Numbered from the stretch's first letter, positions 1 through 11,167 are shown. The stretch: 64,000 bases of DNA from Kutzneria viridogrisea (GCA_014138725.1 JACJID010000009.1:124001-188000), one strand, 5' to 3'. Notes: a model not told the origin generated them from the sequence alone. Program-made: numbers and translations.

Positions 1-834
1 GATGTCCCCGCTGGTGTGCACCCCGCCGTCGGCGATCACGTGCACGTACCGGCCACCGGTCTCGTCCAGGTAGTCCCGCCGCGCCGCCGCAGCGTCGGCG
101 ATGGCGGTGGCCATGGGCACGCCGATGCCCAGCACGCTGTCGGTGGTGGTGACCCCGGTGCTGTGCCCGTAGCCGACGATCACCCCGGCCGCGCCGGTGC
201 GCATCAGGTGCATGGCGGTGCGGTAGTCGCCGACCCCGCCCGCGATCACCGGCACGTCCAGGTCGGCGATGAACTGCTTGAGGTTGATCGGCTCACCGTC
301 GCGGGCCACGTGCTCGGCGGAGATGATCGTGCCCTGCACCACCAGGATCTCCACGCCCGCGGCCAGCAGGTCGGGGGTGAGCTCGGCGGCGCGCTGCGGG
401 CTGACCCGCACCGCGACGGTGACCCCGGAGTCGCGCACCTGCTTGATCGCCGCCGCCAGCAGGTCGGCCTGGATCGGCGCGGCGTGCAGCTCCTGCAGCA
501 GCTTGGTCACCGCCAGCGGGTCGTCGTCCTCGGCCGCCGCCGTGGTGAGGCGGAACAGCGCCTCCTCCACGTCGGCGTGCCTGGCCCACAGGCCCTCCGC
601 GTTGAGCACGCCCAGACCGCCCAGCTCGCCGACCGCCACGGCGGTGCCCGGGGACACCACCGCGTCGGACGGGTGGGTGATCAGCGGGATGTCGAACCGG
701 TAGGCGTCGATCTGCCAGGTGGTCGAGACATCCTTGGACGAGCGCGTCCGACGGGACGGGATGATCTCGATGTCATCCAGTTCGTAGGCGCGGCGCGCGG
801 TACGTCCCATCCCGATTTCGACCAGATCCCGCAC
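1..834 (-). CDS. guaB3: GuaB3 family IMP dehydrogenase-related protein (3' end outside window)
   Basis: Only the first ~278 residues of a protein of about 375 lie in the window. The start is well conserved for the actinobacterial GuaB3 group: it begins VRDLVEIGMGRTARRAYELD and continues with the family motif IIPSRRTRSSKDVSTTWQ. A TIM-barrel follows, with a phosphate-binding stretch GGVGDYRTA and the segment MRTGAAGVIVGYG. The GTG start is preceded by a GGGAAGGGAC ribosome-binding site. It sits 50 bases downstream of guaB on the same strand, as in Mycobacterium and Streptomyces. GuaB3 lacks the CBS domains of true IMP dehydrogenase, and its precise activity in actinobacteria is less settled than that of GuaB. 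Confidence 0.9.
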   Translation of the reverse strand, partial: MRDLVEIGMGRTARRAYELDDIEIIPSRRTRSSKDVSTTWQIDAYRFDIPLITHPSDAVVSPGTAVAVGELGGLGVLNAEGLWARHADVEEALFRLTTAAAEDDDPLAVTKLLQELHAAPIQADLLAAAIKQVRDSGVTVAVRVSPQRAAELTPDLLAAGVEILVVQGTIISAEHVARDGEPINLKQFIADLDVPVIAGGVGDYRTAMHLMRTGAAGVIVGYGHSTGVTTTDSVLGIGVPMATAIADAAAARRDYLDETGGRYVHVIADGGVHTSGDI

Positions 835-883
835 GTGCCGTCCCTTCCCTGGAGCTGAACAAACCGGACGAGCGTAGCCCGGA

Positions 884-2896
<2,013 letters not shown>

Positions 2897-2934
2897 ACTC
2901 TTGGCGTCCTCGCGCCGGTCACAGACGGTGAAAA

Positions 2935-2974
2935 GCAGTGGGGGCCGGATCACGTGTGATCCGGCCCCCACTGC
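2935..2974. terminator. Bidirectional terminator between the DUF5319 gene and rsdA
   Basis: A perfect inverted repeat with 19-base arms (2935-2953 and 2956-2974) and a 2-base spacer, rich in G and C. It lies between the stops of two convergent genes (2896 and 2988), so it can serve both strands. Confidence 0.85.
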
Positions 2975-2987
2975 GTGGTGCGGCTGA

Positions 2988-4034
2988 CTAGTGGTGGGCG
3001 CTCTGCGTGCCCGCTGCCGAGCTGCCGGTGCCCGGGTTGGCGGGCGACGGGTCGGTCGAGGGCGGGTCGCCCTTCGGGCTGCTGTTCTCGCCGCTGGCCG
3101 GGGTGCTCGGCGGGGTGGCGGGCGAGGTGGCCCCGTGCGTGGTGCTCGTGGGCGGGGTCGTCGGCACCGTGGTCGTGGTCGTCGGCACGGTGGTCGTGGT
3201 GGTCGTCGTGGTCGTGGCCCCGGCGACAGAGGTCTGTGCGGGCGGCTGCACCGGGACGGAGGGGGTGGGCTCCGTCTTGCTGGTGTTCAGCTGCTGGACC
3301 AGGTTCGCGTGGTCGCGGGACAGGTCCTGCTTGCCGTCCTCGCTGTTGACCAGCGGCAACGAGTTCTGCGCGTTGGCCAGCGCGGACCGGGCGTCGCCGA
3401 TGCGGCCCTGGCTCAGCGCCGAGCGCGCGGCGTTCAGGTCGGTCTGCACGGCCACGGCGGCCTCGACCGAGTGGGCGTGGTCGGTGTAGAGCATCTGGGT
3501 GATGCCCCAGAGCGCGTCACCGGGCTTGGCGTCACGGGCGGCCATGCCGACACCGGCGAAGGCGATCACCAGCACCGCGGCGGCCGCGGCCAGCGGTCCG
3601 ATCAGCCGGGGCCTGCGGCGGGCCGCCTGCCTGGCGGCGAGCACCGTGGTCACCGCGGCCTCGGTGGAGACCAGTTCACCGAAGGGCTCGCTGTCGACGT
3701 CGCGGCGCCAGGACAGCAGCAGTGAGTCGAGTTCGTGTGCGGACACCGCGGGGTGCCCGTCGGGGTTCGCTCCCCCGAGCGCGTCGAGCAGGGCGTCGTC
3801 GGCCCGCAGCGCGGCGAGGTCGACCGGTGCCTCGTGGGCGGGGTCGTCCTCATCAAGGCCGGGCGCGACCACGGTGCCGTACCGGGCTCCGTGCTCCCCC
3901 AGCACTGGGTTGTTCTCCTGCGCGGTGTCCCACCTGGCGGTGCTGCCCAGCGGGTCATCACCGATCAGGACGCGTCTACCTCGCCGGTCTCTCCTGGCGG
4001 CATCTGCATCGCCGGGCCCGTGCTGCTCGGCCAC
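2988..4034 (-). CDS. rsdA: Anti-sigma-D factor RsdA
   Basis: A 348-residue membrane protein that would hold SigD inactive at the membrane. The N-terminal cytoplasmic part contains the sigma-binding region typical of RsdA (around APVDLAALRADDALLDALGG and the SSLLLSWRRDV-like segment). One membrane segment follows at about residues 144-165 (LIGPLAAAAAVLVIAFAGVG). The outer part starts with a helical region, DLNAARSALSQGRIGDARSA, and ends in a long Thr/Pro/Ser-rich tail that includes runs of Thr, which suggests a cell-wall-spanning, possibly glycosylated stalk. The GTG start follows the sigD stop codon with no gap (TGAGTG), so the two are translationally coupled, as expected for a sigma/anti-sigma pair. 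Confidence 0.9.
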   Translation of the reverse strand: MAEQHGPGDADAARRDRRGRRVLIGDDPLGSTARWDTAQENNPVLGEHGARYGTVVAPGLDEDDPAHEAPVDLAALRADDALLDALGGANPDGHPAVSAHELDSLLLSWRRDVDSEPFGELVSTEAAVTTVLAARQAARRRPRLIGPLAAAAAVLVIAFAGVGMAARDAKPGDALWGITQMLYTDHAHSVEAAVAVQTDLNAARSALSQGRIGDARSALANAQNSLPLVNSEDGKQDLSRDHANLVQQLNTSKTEPTPSVPVQPPAQTSVAGATTTTTTTTTVPTTTTTVPTTPPTSTTHGATSPATPPSTPASGENSSPKGDPPSTDPSPANPGTGSSAAGTQSAHH

Positions 4035-4607
4035 TCAGACCACCTCCTCCGCTGCCAATGTCTTGCGTAGCCGGGCGAGCGCGCGGTGCTGGGCAACTCG
4101 CACCGCCCCCGGCGTTGAACCCACCGCGTCGGCCGTCTCCTCCGCCGACAGTCCCACGACCACCCTCAGCAACAGGATCTCCCGCTGCTTGGCAGGCAGT
4201 ATGCGCAGAAGCTGAGCCATCCGGTCGGACAGCTCACCGTGCATGGCGCGCTGCTCCGGCCCCGCGTCGGTTTCGGGGGCGTCCGGCACCTCGGGCACCG
4301 GCTCCGCCCTGTTGCGGGCCGCGGCCCGGTGCGCGTCGGCGACCTTGTGCGCGGCGATGCCGTACACGAAAGCGAGGAATGGCCGACCTTGGTCGCGGTA
4401 GCCGGGCAATGCCGTGAGCACCGCGAGACACACCTCCTGGGCGACGTCGTCCGCGGACGCGAACGACCTCTCCTGCCTACCGACACGAGCGCGGCAGTAC
4501 CGCACCACGAGAGGACGGATCGACGCCAGCAGACGCTCGACGGCCTGGCGATCGCCGTCAACGGCCGCGCCTACCGTGGCGTCCAGCCCGTCCCCCGTAT
4601 TGCTCAT
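4035..4607 (-). CDS. sigD: ECF RNA polymerase sigma factor SigD
   Basis: A 190-residue ECF sigma factor. Region 2 contains RPLVVRYCRARVG, SADDVAQEVCLAVL and the -10 recognition helix region YRDQGRPFLAFVYGIAAHKV. Region 4 contains LPAKQREILLLRVVVGLSAE and the DNA-contacting helix TPGAVRVAQHRALARLR. The sequence matches mycobacterial SigD across its length. I chose ATG at 4607, which begins MSNTGDGLDATVG; a GTG at 4643 in frame would add 12 residues and neither has a strong ribosome-binding site. It is followed directly by rsdA. In mycobacteria SigD acts in stationary phase and nutrient limitation, and the guaB neighbourhood is conserved. Confidence 0.92.
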   Translation of the reverse strand: MSNTGDGLDATVGAAVDGDRQAVERLLASIRPLVVRYCRARVGRQERSFASADDVAQEVCLAVLTALPGYRDQGRPFLAFVYGIAAHKVADAHRAAARNRAEPVPEVPDAPETDAGPEQRAMHGELSDRMAQLLRILPAKQREILLLRVVVGLSAEETADAVGSTPGAVRVAQHRALARLRKTLAAEEVV

Positions 4608-4929
4608 CGCAGACAACAGCCCTGGTGTTACTTCTGGGCACACCGACTCGGTCGGCGCGCGAGTTTGGGTCGCTCAGGTCACGACTCACCGTACCGGGCG
4701 ACACTGAAGATGCCGTGTGACGGGACGGCCTGCCTTCGTCACCCAGTGTCGCATCCGCGCACACGGATGAGCCAGCCCGGAGCAGCAGTTAGCTGAGGCG
4801 GGCTAAACCGGGCCACCTGCACTGTGACGAAGGGCAGCGAGGCCCCGAAGAGCTCGACCACAGCAGTGACTCCGGACACAACTGAAGGGGACACCCGCCG
4901 TACAGCCGGTGCCCCCCGTTGCAGAACCG
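4608..4929. other. Intergenic region between sigD and the BldM-like gene
   Basis: 322 bases without a credible gene. It must carry the sigD promoter (minus strand). A weak hairpin at 4887-4916 (GGGG-CACC arms against GGTG-CCCC with one mismatch) lies just downstream of the BldM-like stop and could be its terminator. I see no other structure. Confidence 0.4.
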
Positions 4930-5526
4930 TCAGGAGACCAACCCGCGGCGGAAGCCGTGCGCGACGGCCTGGGCGCGGTCACGGACGCCGAGCTTGCGGA
5001 ACAGCCGGCGGGCGTGGGTCTTGACGGTGTCCTCGGACAGGTAGAGCTCGCGCCCGATCTGCCCGTTGCTCTTGCCCTGGCTCATGCCGCGCAGCACCTG
5101 CAGCTCCCGCTCGGTGAGCTGAACACCGGGGTCGGAGGGCTGCCGGGGTGCGGGTACCGAGGTGCTGGCCAGGGTGTGTGCCAACGCGGCGACCAGCTCG
5201 GGGCGCGAGGCGTCCCAGCGCAGGTAGCCACGGGCACCACCGGCGATGGCGGCGGCGATGCTGCCGGCGTCGTCGGGGGCGCCGAACACGATCACGTTCG
5301 CCTGGGGGTTCGCGGAGACGAGCCGCCGGGTCGCCTCAACACCGGTCGGCACGGCGCGCTGGGTTCCCACCAGTACGACGTCGACAGGCTGCCGGGAGAA
5401 TCGCGCCAACAACTCGTCACCGTGTGCCACGCAGTCGATGCGACTAACCCCGGGGACTGCCGACATGACACGGGTCAGCCCCTCCCGCACACTGCGGCGG
5501 TCGTCGCAAATCAAGACCGTCGTCAC
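4930..5526 (-). CDS. BldM-like orphan response regulator, LuxR/NarL type, phospho-site lost
   Basis: A 198-residue protein with an N-terminal receiver domain (residues 1-120) and a C-terminal LuxR helix-turn-helix (about 136-198: LTERELQVLRGMSQGKSN, LSEDTVKTHARRLFRKLG). The C-terminal half is close to Streptomyces BldM, and the position between the whiD/groEL cluster and guaB matches bldM. The acidic pair Asp8-Asp9 remains, but position 54, where the phospho-acceptor Asp should be, is Gly (VVLVGTQRAVP). The conserved Thr and Lys are also replaced (FGAPDD, YLRWDAS). It therefore cannot be activated by ordinary phosphorylation. No histidine kinase lies nearby. The GTG start is preceded by AAGGAG. 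I infer orthology to BldM from sequence memory and synteny. Confidence 0.85.
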   Translation of the reverse strand: MTTVLICDDRRSVREGLTRVMSAVPGVSRIDCVAHGDELLARFSRQPVDVVLVGTQRAVPTGVEATRRLVSANPQANVIVFGAPDDAGSIAAAIAGGARGYLRWDASRPELVAALAHTLASTSVPAPRQPSDPGVQLTERELQVLRGMSQGKSNGQIGRELYLSEDTVKTHARRLFRKLGVRDRAQAVAHGFRRGLVS

Positions 5527-5671
5527 GGGGACTCCTTCCTGCAGCCGAGTGACGTTCCACTTCCCCTATCGGACGCCGCGAGGCGAACCTTGACACGATC
5601 CGGTGCTTAATCCGTCAAGTAGTTCGCCCGGATGTCCGCGCGGACGGGTTCCCCGGAACGGAGCAGCGCCG

Positions 5672-6529
5672 TCACGGAACCCACACGGAGGCCTCCGCCA
5701 GCCGTCGCCCGACCGGGTCCGCATGGAGCAACACGCAGCTCAGCACCCCTTTAGCCCGTTCGTGCCACCTCGCCGCACCATCGGGTCGCAGGTGCCCCAG
5801 CAGGAGGGCGCAGGGCCACACCAGGGGGTGCAGTGACAACCCCTCATTGTGATGCAAGTCACACTCCAGCAGGGCTTCAGCCCGGCCCTTCTCGGCGGCT
5901 CCCGGCAGGTTCGCCAGCCCCGCCGCGAGCACCAGGCGTGACTTCGCCACGTGCCGCAGCGCCCCAGCACCGGTGGCCGCGGCCAGCGCCCGCTCCGCCA
6001 GCGGCACGGACTCGGCGTGCCGCCCACAGGCCAGCTCGATCTCGGCGGCGACCCAGTGCAGCCGGGTCAGCGGCCGCCAGCGGCCCGGGGCCCGGACCGG
6101 GAGCCCGTCGAACGCCGCGGCGGCCGCCGCGTGCAGCCTGCGGGCCAGCGCGAGCTGTCCCGTGCCGATGGCGTCGGCGGCCAGCCCGACCAGGGCGTCG
6201 ACCAGGGCGCCGCCCGAGTCCACGGCGTTGGGGTCGGTCAGCTCGGGGCGGAGCCCGGCCAGGCGGGCCAGCGCCTCGCCGTCCAGCAGCCGGGCCGCGG
6301 CGTGCCCGCCGAGCTGGCGCCGGTGCGAGGCGAGGGTGCTGGCCGCCAGCGAGGCGAGCACCGGATCGGGCTCGCGCCGCAGCGCACCGAGCAGGGAGGT
6401 GGCCGCCGCGTAGTGGCCCTGGCCGCCCAGCACCACGGCCGCCAGCCAGCGTTCGCGCGCGGTACCCGTGGCCGCCGACCACACCTGGGCGCCGGGGTCG
6501 GCGCCGAACGCGGCCTCGAGCAGGTTCAC
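5672..6529 (-). CDS. Conserved actinobacterial protein of unknown function, coupled to the MerR/CarH-like gene
   Basis: A 285-residue, Ala/Leu/Arg-rich helical protein with no family I recognise. Helices recur at regular spacing (WLAAVVLGGQGHYAAATSLL, DPVLASLAASTLASHRRQ, GQLALARRLHAAAAAAFDG, RHAESVPLAERALAAATG), which resembles a TPR-like solenoid. No signal peptide or membrane segment is visible. The GTG start overlaps the stop of the upstream MerR-type gene (GTGA), so the two are co-translated and probably work together. It could be a partner or effector of that regulator. Confidence 0.75.
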   Translation of the reverse strand: MNLLEAAFGADPGAQVWSAATGTARERWLAAVVLGGQGHYAAATSLLGALRREPDPVLASLAASTLASHRRQLGGHAAARLLDGEALARLAGLRPELTDPNAVDSGGALVDALVGLAADAIGTGQLALARRLHAAAAAAFDGLPVRAPGRWRPLTRLHWVAAEIELACGRHAESVPLAERALAAATGAGALRHVAKSRLVLAAGLANLPGAAEKGRAEALLECDLHHNEGLSLHPLVWPCALLLGHLRPDGAARWHERAKGVLSCVLLHADPVGRRLAEASVWVP

Positions 6530-7551
6530 GACTCCCGGCCGAGCAGGACGTAGGAGATGCGGTCCACCGCGGCCGAGAGCGAGTCCAGCGGCTCGGCGTG
6601 CGCGGGCAGCTTGCCTGGGGACCAGCCGGGGCCGCCGACGAACAACCGGATCCGCTGGCGGGTCCTCGGCAACTGACCGAGCAGCGAGCTGTCGGCGTAG
6701 CGGGGCAGCTGCGCCCACAGGAACACCGCCGCGGGCGCGATGCGCCGAACGGCCGCAGACAGCGCCTCGGCGGGCAGGGCCGCGCCCAGCATCAGGGAGC
6801 CGACCCCGCGCTGGGCCAGCGCCGTGGTCAGCGCGTGCAGCGGCAGCGTGTGCTGCTCCTCGGGCACGCAGGCCAGCAGCACCGGCCGGGGGTTGACCGG
6901 CACCGGGGTGCCCACGGCCGCCGCGCTGAACGCCGCCGTCACGCACTGGCTGAACAGGTGCTCCACCTCGACGCCCTCGCCGGAGTGCCGCCAGCGCTGG
7001 GCGATCGCGGTGAGCACCGGGCGGATCATCGTGTTCCACACCGACAGCACGCCGTCCTCGGCGATGGCGTCGGCCAGCAGGCACTGCACGCTCACCGCGT
7101 CCATGGCCAGCGCCGCACGCCCCAGCCCGCGGGCCCGTCTACTGGCTCCGGGCAGGCTCAGCACCCGCCCGCCGGTGCCCGAGAGCTCGTCGTGGTCCTC
7201 GTCGACGTCACCGCCCGTGATCGCCAGCAGCTCGGGTGACTCGACCGGTGTCACCACGGTGACGCGCTGGTCGGGCAGCGTCGAGGTGAGCGCGTACCGG
7301 GCCGCCTCCGAGGGAGAGGCCCCGCGCAGCAGCGCCCGCTGCATCATCTCCAGCCGCGCGATGTCCTGTGCGCCGTAGCGCCGGTGCCGCCCCGTGGTGT
7401 GGTCGGTGGGCCCCAATCCGTAGCGGCGGTCCCAGGTTCGCAGCGTGGCGGGGGCGATGCCCAGCCGCCGCGCGACGGCCGCCACGGACAGCATCGGTTC
7501 GGCGACGGCAGCACCGTGCTTGTGCTCCGGCTGCGTCGTCACGAGGGACAT
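6526..7551 (-). CDS. MerR-family regulator with CarH/LitR-like cobalamin-binding region
   Basis: A 341-residue protein. Residues 20-90 form a MerR winged helix (LSVAAVARRLGIAPATLRTW, GRHRRYGAQDIARLEMM). After a linker comes a helical domain (about 145-215) with the signature W187-x9-E197-H198, which in CarH-type photoreceptors packs against adenosylcobalamin. The C-terminal domain resembles a B12-binding Rossmann fold: E232-x-H234 lies where the cobalt-ligating ExH motif is expected, and FVGGPG near the end could be the GG loop. The Gly that normally follows the His by three residues is Pro here. The ATG start has GAGGTGAAC upstream. It is divergent from whiB3 and coupled to the 5672-6529 gene. 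Cobalamin or light sensing is inferred from motifs only. Confidence 0.8.
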   Translation of the reverse strand: MSLVTTQPEHKHGAAVAEPMLSVAAVARRLGIAPATLRTWDRRYGLGPTDHTTGRHRRYGAQDIARLEMMQRALLRGASPSEAARYALTSTLPDQRVTVVTPVESPELLAITGGDVDEDHDELSGTGGRVLSLPGASRRARGLGRAALAMDAVSVQCLLADAIAEDGVLSVWNTMIRPVLTAIAQRWRHSGEGVEVEHLFSQCVTAAFSAAAVGTPVPVNPRPVLLACVPEEQHTLPLHALTTALAQRGVGSLMLGAALPAEALSAAVRRIAPAAVFLWAQLPRYADSSLLGQLPRTRQRIRLFVGGPGWSPGKLPAHAEPLDSLSAAVDRISYVLLGRES

Positions 7552-7672
7552 GTTCCGTTCACCTCATCCATGCGGCAACTCAGATCGCGTGACTGGCTGT
7601 GACCCAGGCCACGACAGGTGATCGGGCACCTCACCCATAGGCAGGAATGAACAACTTATGCCCCGAACACTC

Positions 7673-7701
7673 TTGAACAAGTTTTGACGCGGTTCTACCG
7701 T
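7673..7701 (+). promoter_or_regulatory. Candidate promoter of whiB3
   Basis: TTGAAC at 7673-7678 and TACCGT at 7696-7701 with a 17-base spacer fit a housekeeping actinobacterial promoter. The predicted transcript would start about 55 bases before the whiB3 ATG. Assigned by eye only. Confidence 0.4.
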
Positions 7702-7764
7702 GATCGACGTTAAGCCAGACGGAGCAACCACCTGAGGCACCAACCCGGCGAGGAGGCGGTCTCG

Positions 7765-8064
7765 ATGGCGGATACCAGGAGGCTTCCCGGTCCCAACGCT
7801 GACGTGTGGGACTGGCAGCTGCAGGGGAACTGTCGCGGTATGGACAGCGCTTTCTTCTTCCACCCTGACGGGGAACGCGGCCCGGCCCGCTCCCGCCGCG
7901 AGGCCAGGGCCAAGGCTGTCTGCCACAGCTGCCCGGTGCTGGACCTGTGCCGCAGGCACGCCCTGGCCGTGCAGGAGCCCTACGGCATCTGGGGCGGCAT
8001 GTCGGAATCCGAGCGGGACAACATCATCAAGACCCGCCGTCGTCAACTCGCGCTCACGTCCTAG
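7765..8064 (+). CDS. whiB3: WhiB-family iron-sulfur transcription factor, WhiB3/WhiD type
   Basis: A 99-residue Wbl protein. The four cluster-binding cysteines are Cys23, Cys53, Cys56 and Cys62, and the turn YGIWGGMSESER follows, so the canonical C-x29-C-x2-C-x5-C layout is intact. The N-terminus LPGPNADVWDWQLQGNCRGM and the segment FFHPDGERG are characteristic of mycobacterial WhiB3 and Streptomyces WhiD. A basic tail (IKTRRRQ) probably contacts DNA. These proteins bind the sigma-A C-terminal domain and respond to redox state or nitric oxide. The ATG has GAGGAGG upstream. Its position near groEL1 and the BldM-like gene agrees with both genera. Confidence 0.93.
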   Translation: MADTRRLPGPNADVWDWQLQGNCRGMDSAFFFHPDGERGPARSRREARAKAVCHSCPVLDLCRRHALAVQEPYGIWGGMSESERDNIIKTRRRQLALTS

Positions 8065-8165
8065 TCCTCAGGTATGACCAGCTGACCATCTTCCCGGCCG
8101 ACGTCCGATGAGGACCGCGCCACCTACCGTCGATGACGGTTCGGAGTGGGAGGAGAGGGGTCAGC

Positions 8166-8411
8166 ATGCAGCTCGCGGCAGTTCAGTTCAGCCAGGTCCT
8201 CCAGGCGCTGGGCGCCATCGGCCTGGGCTGCCTGGCCATCGCCCACGTCCTGATCGCCGTGCTCGCGCTGTCCGGGATCCTCCGGTCGGCGCAGGGCCCC
8301 GGTGCCAAGCTCGTCTGGTCCTTGCTCGTCTGCGCCGTGCCGCTGGTGGGCAGCGTGCTCTGGTTCCTGGTCGGGCGCCAGGAGCAGCGCGCCCAGTGGC
8401 AGCAGGTCTAG
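8166..8411 (+). CDS. Small membrane protein with PLDc_N-type domain
   Basis: An 81-residue protein with two membrane segments (about residues 12-38 and 50-70). The sequence KLVWSLLVCAVPLVGSVLWF followed by LVGRQEQ is typical of the PLDc_N family, which is found alone or at the N-terminus of cardiolipin-synthase-like enzymes. The ATG at 8166 has AGGAGAGG just upstream. It lies about 100 bases after whiB3 on the same strand and before a terminator hairpin. Its function is unknown. Confidence 0.7.
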   Translation: MQLAAVQFSQVLQALGAIGLGCLAIAHVLIAVLALSGILRSAQGPGAKLVWSLLVCAVPLVGSVLWFLVGRQEQRAQWQQV

Positions 8412-8421
8412 CCGAAACGCG

Positions 8422-8451
8422 AAGGGGGGCCTCCGGTGGGAGGCCCCCCTT
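8422..8451. terminator. Terminator after the PLDc_N gene
   Basis: Perfect 13-base arms (8422-8434 and 8439-8451) with a 4-base loop; the arms contain a G6/C6 block. It lies just after the stop at 8411 and before the convergent groEL1 stop, so it may act in both directions. Confidence 0.8.
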
Positions 8452-8478
8452 CAGCACGTCCTGGGCGGGACTCGCGCT

Positions 8479-8524
8479 CCGCTGAGCGGGACTCGCCGGT
8501 TCTGCCGTGAGTCCCGCTCAGCGG
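8479..8524. repeat. Intergenic inverted repeat, GCGGGACTCGC-type element
   Basis: A perfect 16-base inverted repeat (8479-8494 and 8509-8524; arm CCGCTGAGCGGGACTC) with another copy of the half motif, GCGGGACTCGC, just upstream at 8465-8475. The region adjoins the groEL1 stop. A related, degraded copy occurs at 42594-42631. It could act as a second terminator for groEL1 or be a dispersed genomic repeat. Confidence 0.6.
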
Positions 8525-8530
8525 GTCGGC

Positions 8531-10162
<1,632 letters not shown>

Positions 10163-10183
10163 TCAGGACTTGTGCATGACAAA

Positions 10184-10218
10184 CGCCCCGGCAGCCCCGG
10201 TGTGGGGCCCCCGGGGCG
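10184..10218 (-). other. Stem-loop between groES and groEL1
   Basis: CGCCCCGG at 10184-10191 pairs with CCGGGGCG at 10211-10218; inner CCCC and GGGG blocks may extend the stem. It lies in the 93-base gap between the two genes. It could be an attenuator, an RNA-processing site or a stability element. Confidence 0.5.
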
Positions 10219-10243
10219 CCTGGTGTCGCGCGGACGCCTAGCG

Positions 10244-10537
10244 TCAGTTGATGACGGCCAGCACGTCGCGGGCGGAGAGGATGAGGTACTCCTCACCGTT
10301 GTGCTTGAGCTCGGTGCCGCCGTACTTGGAGTACACGACGACGTCGCCGACGGCGACGTCCAGCGGGACGCGGTTGCCCTTGTCGTCGATGCGGCCCGGA
10401 CCAACAGCCAGGACCTTGCCCTCCTGGGGCTTCTCCTTGGCGGTGTCCGGGATGACGAGGCCAGACGCCGTCGTCGTCTCGGCCTCGTTGGCCTGGACGA
10501 GGATCTTGTCCTCGAGCGGCTTGATGTTCACGCTCAC
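10244..10537 (-). CDS. groES: Co-chaperonin GroES
   Basis: A 97-residue co-chaperonin that caps the GroEL ring. The sequence [20 protein letters not shown] and the ends [20 protein letters not shown] and SARDVLAV match actinobacterial GroES over the full length, including the mobile loop [20 protein letters not shown] chose GTG at 10537 because GGAGGT lies 7 bases before it and it gives the standard length; a start five codons upstream would include the ribosome-binding site in the gene. It is first in the groES-groEL1 operon. Confidence 0.95.
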   Translation of the reverse strand: MSVNIKPLEDKILVQANEAETTTASGLVIPDTAKEKPQEGKVLAVGPGRIDDKGNRVPLDVAVGDVVVYSKYGGTELKHNGEEYLILSARDVLAVIN

Positions 10538-10637
10538 CGGGGTGACCTCCACGGGTCGTCGAACGCGTTTGGCAGGTACCGACGGCGCCTGCCACCCCGC
10601 CGTCGCGGGAGCCGGGGCGGTAGATGGTGCCGTGCGA

Positions 10638-10664
10638 CTAGCACTCTACCCACCTGAGTGCCAA
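10638..10664. promoter_or_regulatory. CIRCE operator (HrcA-binding) of groES-groEL1
   Basis: CTAGCACTC-N9-GAGTGCCAA differs from the consensus TTAGCACTC-N9-GAGTGCTAA by one base in each arm. It lies about 100 bases before the groES start and overlaps the candidate promoter. This predicts repression by HrcA, as in other actinobacteria. Confidence 0.92.
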
Positions 10665-10672
10665 CGGTTCAA
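10643..10672 (-). promoter_or_regulatory. Candidate groES promoter overlapping CIRCE
   Basis: On the minus strand TTGAAC (10667-10672) and TAGAGT (10643-10648) are separated by 18 bases. The -10 box lies inside the left CIRCE arm, so bound HrcA would block RNA polymerase directly. Confidence 0.6.
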
Positions 10673-10705
10673 CGGGGTGGGGTCACCGGCACTCGAACGC
10701 AGGTC

Positions 10706-11167
10706 TCAGCGGGGTTCGGCCGCGTCCCGCACACCGAGTTCGTAGATCCGCAGGGTGTTCACGAACATCTGCCGCTGCCCCGGGGTGAGCGGTTCCAGGG
10801 CGGCGCGCCAGGCGGTGGCACCGCGGGCGAGCCAGCCCTCGATCACGGGCAGCCTGTCCTCGGCGATGCTGACGATCCTGCGGCGCCGGTCCGCCTCGTC
10901 CTCCCGCCGCAGCAGCACGCCCTTGCGACTGAGCTCGGCCACCAGCAGGCTCACCGTGGTCGGCGCGACCTCCAGCCGGGCGGCCAGTTCGTTCACCGTC
11001 ATCGCCCCGTCGAACAGCAGGTAGGACAGCAGCGACAGGTGCCTGGGCGAGAGCTCCAGGGACTGGATCTCCTCGGGCACCGGGATGCGCTTGGCCCTGG
11101 CGACCAGCCTGGGCATCATCAGCAGCAGCGCCCGGATCGCCTCGTCCACCGCCAGTTCCGTTGACAT
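10706..11167 (-). CDS. MarR-family transcriptional regulator
   Basis: A 153-residue winged-helix regulator. The recognition region MTVNELAARLEVAPTTVSLL and the wing LLRREDEADRRRRIVSIAED are typical of MarR proteins, followed by a long C-terminal dimerisation helix (GQRQMFVNTLRIYELG). The ATG at 11167 is preferred over a longer frame to 11266 because the extra residues span the palindromic operator. It faces a tautomerase-like gene across 90 bases that contain a perfect 17-base palindrome, the expected arrangement for a MarR protein that controls itself and its neighbour. Confidence 0.88.
   Translation of the reverse strand: MSTELAVDEAIRALLLMMPRLVARAKRIPVPEEIQSLELSPRHLSLLSYLLFDGAMTVNELAARLEVAPTTVSLLVAELSRKGVLLRREDEADRRRRIVSIAEDRLPVIEGWLARGATAWRAALEPLTPGQRQMFVNTLRIYELGVRDAAEPR

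Noticed and set aside
4608-4643. Longer sigD start at the GTG 4643
   Set aside because: Neither start has a good ribosome-binding site; the ATG at 4607 agrees better with the family, but the longer form cannot be fully excluded.
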